Below, piece after piece: positions 61,235 through 64,000 of a stretch of 64,000 nt of DNA. The first letter of the stretch is position 1, and each line of letters starts with the position of its first letter. The position numbers and the translations under genes are program-made. This stretch comes from Mesorhizobium sp. (GTDB lineage Bacteria > Pseudomonadota > Alphaproteobacteria > Rhizobiales > Rhizobiaceae): the NCBI GenBank assembly GCA_004020315.1, contig SAQG01000002.1:248001-312000 (forward strand). The letters are read 5' to 3'. The notes under the pieces were generated by a model. The model saw only the letters and a program-made list of their open reading frames with translations. It had not been told where the DNA came from and did no database searches.

Positions 61235-61959
61235 GGCTTCGCCTCGACGCCGCTGTGGTGCGGCGGCAGGATGACCGCCAGCAGCACGCCAGCCACGGCG
61301 CCGATTGAGACGTGCCAAGGCGAGCCGACCGTCTTGTAGGCGATGATCGAGGCGGCCGCACTGGCGACGACCACCGGCAACCACAGCGGCCGTTTGCGGA
61401 AGCCCAGGACCAGTCCGAGGAAATAGATCGGCAGCAGGAAATCGATGCCCAGTGCATGCGTGTTCGGGATGAGCCTGCCGAACACCGCGCCCAGCGCGCT
61501 TTCGATCACCCAAAACACATAGACCGGCAGCCCGAGGCCGAGATACCAGGCGAAGCCGACGGTTTCGCCGGCTTCCGCCTTGCGCTCGGCTACGGCGAAC
61601 TGCGGATCGGTGAGGATGAAATAGCCTATCGCCTGCTGGAACAGCGGCCAGTGTGCGATGCGCCGGCCGATACCCGCCGAGTAAAGCACATGGCGGAAAT
61701 TCACGGCGAAGATCGACAGCACGATCAGCCATGGCGCGACATGCTGCCCGAACAATTCGATGCCCACCATCTGGCTGGCGCCGCCGAAAACCATGGCGCT
61801 CATCAGGAAGGCTTCAAGCACAGTGAAGCCGTTGTCGACAGCGATAGCGCCAAACAGCAGCGCAAACGGCGCCGACGCCACCACGACAGGCATGCTGAGC
61901 CGCACGCCTTGCCAGAATTCGCTCTTCGCACCGTTTTCGGAGATTGCTTCCGCCGACAT
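61231..61959 (-). CDS. azlC: AzlC family ABC-independent branched-chain amino acid exporter
   Basis: 242 residues from ATG 61959 (GGGAG upstream), about seven membrane helices. The signature is APFALLFGAIAVDNGFTVLEAFLMSAMVFGGASQMVGIELFGQHVAPWLIVLSIFAVNFRHVLYSAGIG, with the YSA(G/A)I motif of AzlC. With AzlD it exports branched-chain amino acids. A longer frame upstream covers a palindromic repeat (61971) and is not coding. Confidence 0.94.
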   Translation of the reverse strand: MSAEAISENGAKSEFWQGVRLSMPVVVASAPFALLFGAIAVDNGFTVLEAFLMSAMVFGGASQMVGIELFGQHVAPWLIVLSIFAVNFRHVLYSAGIGRRIAHWPLFQQAIGYFILTDPQFAVAERKAEAGETVGFAWYLGLGLPVYVFWVIESALGAVFGRLIPNTHALGIDFLLPIYFLGLVLGFRKRPLWLPVVVASAAASIIAYKTVGSPWHVSIGAVAGVLLAVILPPHHSGVEAKP

Positions 61960-61970
61960 CAGCCACTCCC

Positions 61971-62066
61971 TAGAGCGCCGCTCGTCCTTTGGACGCGGAC
62001 GCTCTAACGCTTTAATCCACGCCTCGGGCTTTCCGAAATCGATTCCGATTTTCGGGCCGATGCGGG
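61971..62066. repeat. composite palindromic intergenic repeat, full copy
   Basis: TAGAGCG (61971-61977) and CGCTCTA (62000-62006) enclose CGTCC-TTT-GGACG; a second part ends CGATTCCGATTTTCGGGCCGATGCG. The 17-bp CGATTCCGATTTTCGGG is shared with 56670-56686, and the first hairpin with 25467 and 53986. It lies directly before azlC. Confidence 0.75.
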
Positions 62067-62159
62067 GGAAAGGCCGTATGTAGGGAGCACCGCCAGCCTT
62101 GTCACACCAATTCGCTTGAGCCAATGATCAGCGGAAATGATTGGTAGAACTCGGCCAGT

Positions 62160-64000
<1,841 letters not shown>

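Overview
The window is 64 kb of GC-rich, gene-dense, housekeeping-type DNA from an alphaproteobacterium of the order Hyphomicrobiales (Rhizobiales), most likely Mesorhizobium. The grounds are: a permuted two-piece tmRNA gene whose tag reads ANDNYAEARLAA; an alpha-type SspB; rhizobial promoters close to CTTGAC-N17-CTATAT; several intergenic palindromes of the kind common in rhizobia; and characteristic neighbours (hflK-hflC-DUF2065-degP, miaA/serB, ilvI-ilvH). I see no phage, transposase, integrase, CRISPR array, tRNA or rRNA. It reads as stable chromosome, not an island.

Layout. 1-2.6 kb: the 5' part of a RecD-like helicase, then a cobalt-type nitrile hydratase operon (alpha, beta, activator). 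2.6-7.8 kb: an RND efflux pump with its fusion protein and a LysE exporter. 8-10.6 kb: ilvI-ilvH behind a leader-peptide attenuator. 10.9-14.2 kb: a flavin monooxygenase, an acetyltransferase, a small protein and an XRE-cupin regulator. 14.4-19.7 kb: a HerA-like ATPase, a diguanylate cyclase, divergent miaA and serB, and an acetyltransferase. 19.8-24.4 kb: degP, DUF2065, hflC, hflK, folA. 24.4-29.5 kb: a DUF4424 protein, cobF, a ModE-type regulator and modABC with a Mo-box. 29.7-35.4 kb: thyA, a DUF2853 protein, ssrA, an AAA ATPase, a Bcr/CflA exporter with a divergent TetR, sspB, DUF4169 and a ribbon-helix-helix protein.

35.5-41.6 kb: a giant AsmA protein, an FAD-linked oxidase and a thioesterase. 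41.7-47.7 kb: small proteins, an Lrp regulator facing an EamA exporter, a Tat-exported dienelactone hydrolase and a PQQ dehydrogenase. 48-53.1 kb: a UvrD/PcrA helicase, a TMEM175 channel, an SDR and an iron-permease-like protein. 53.3-58.6 kb: a hexapeptide transferase, CreA, SCO, prmA, DUF1127 and aminopeptidase P. 58.7-64 kb: a ToxR-like TPR regulator, a cupin, azlCD, a DUF2461 protein and the 3' part of ligA.

Functional links. Protein quality control is well represented: ssrA and sspB (tagging and delivery to ClpXP), hflKC (FtsH modulators) and degP. One-carbon/thymidylate metabolism is represented by thyA and folA, separated here by a molybdate/cobalamin block. Branched-chain amino acids are covered by ilvIH biosynthesis and AzlCD export. 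The most notable regulatory and structural signals are the ilv attenuator with an almost leaderless leader peptide, a TetR operator placed between the -35 and -10 of its target promoter, an in-frame palindromic insertion between helicase motifs of UvrD, and palindromic repeats that have been captured as coding sequence.
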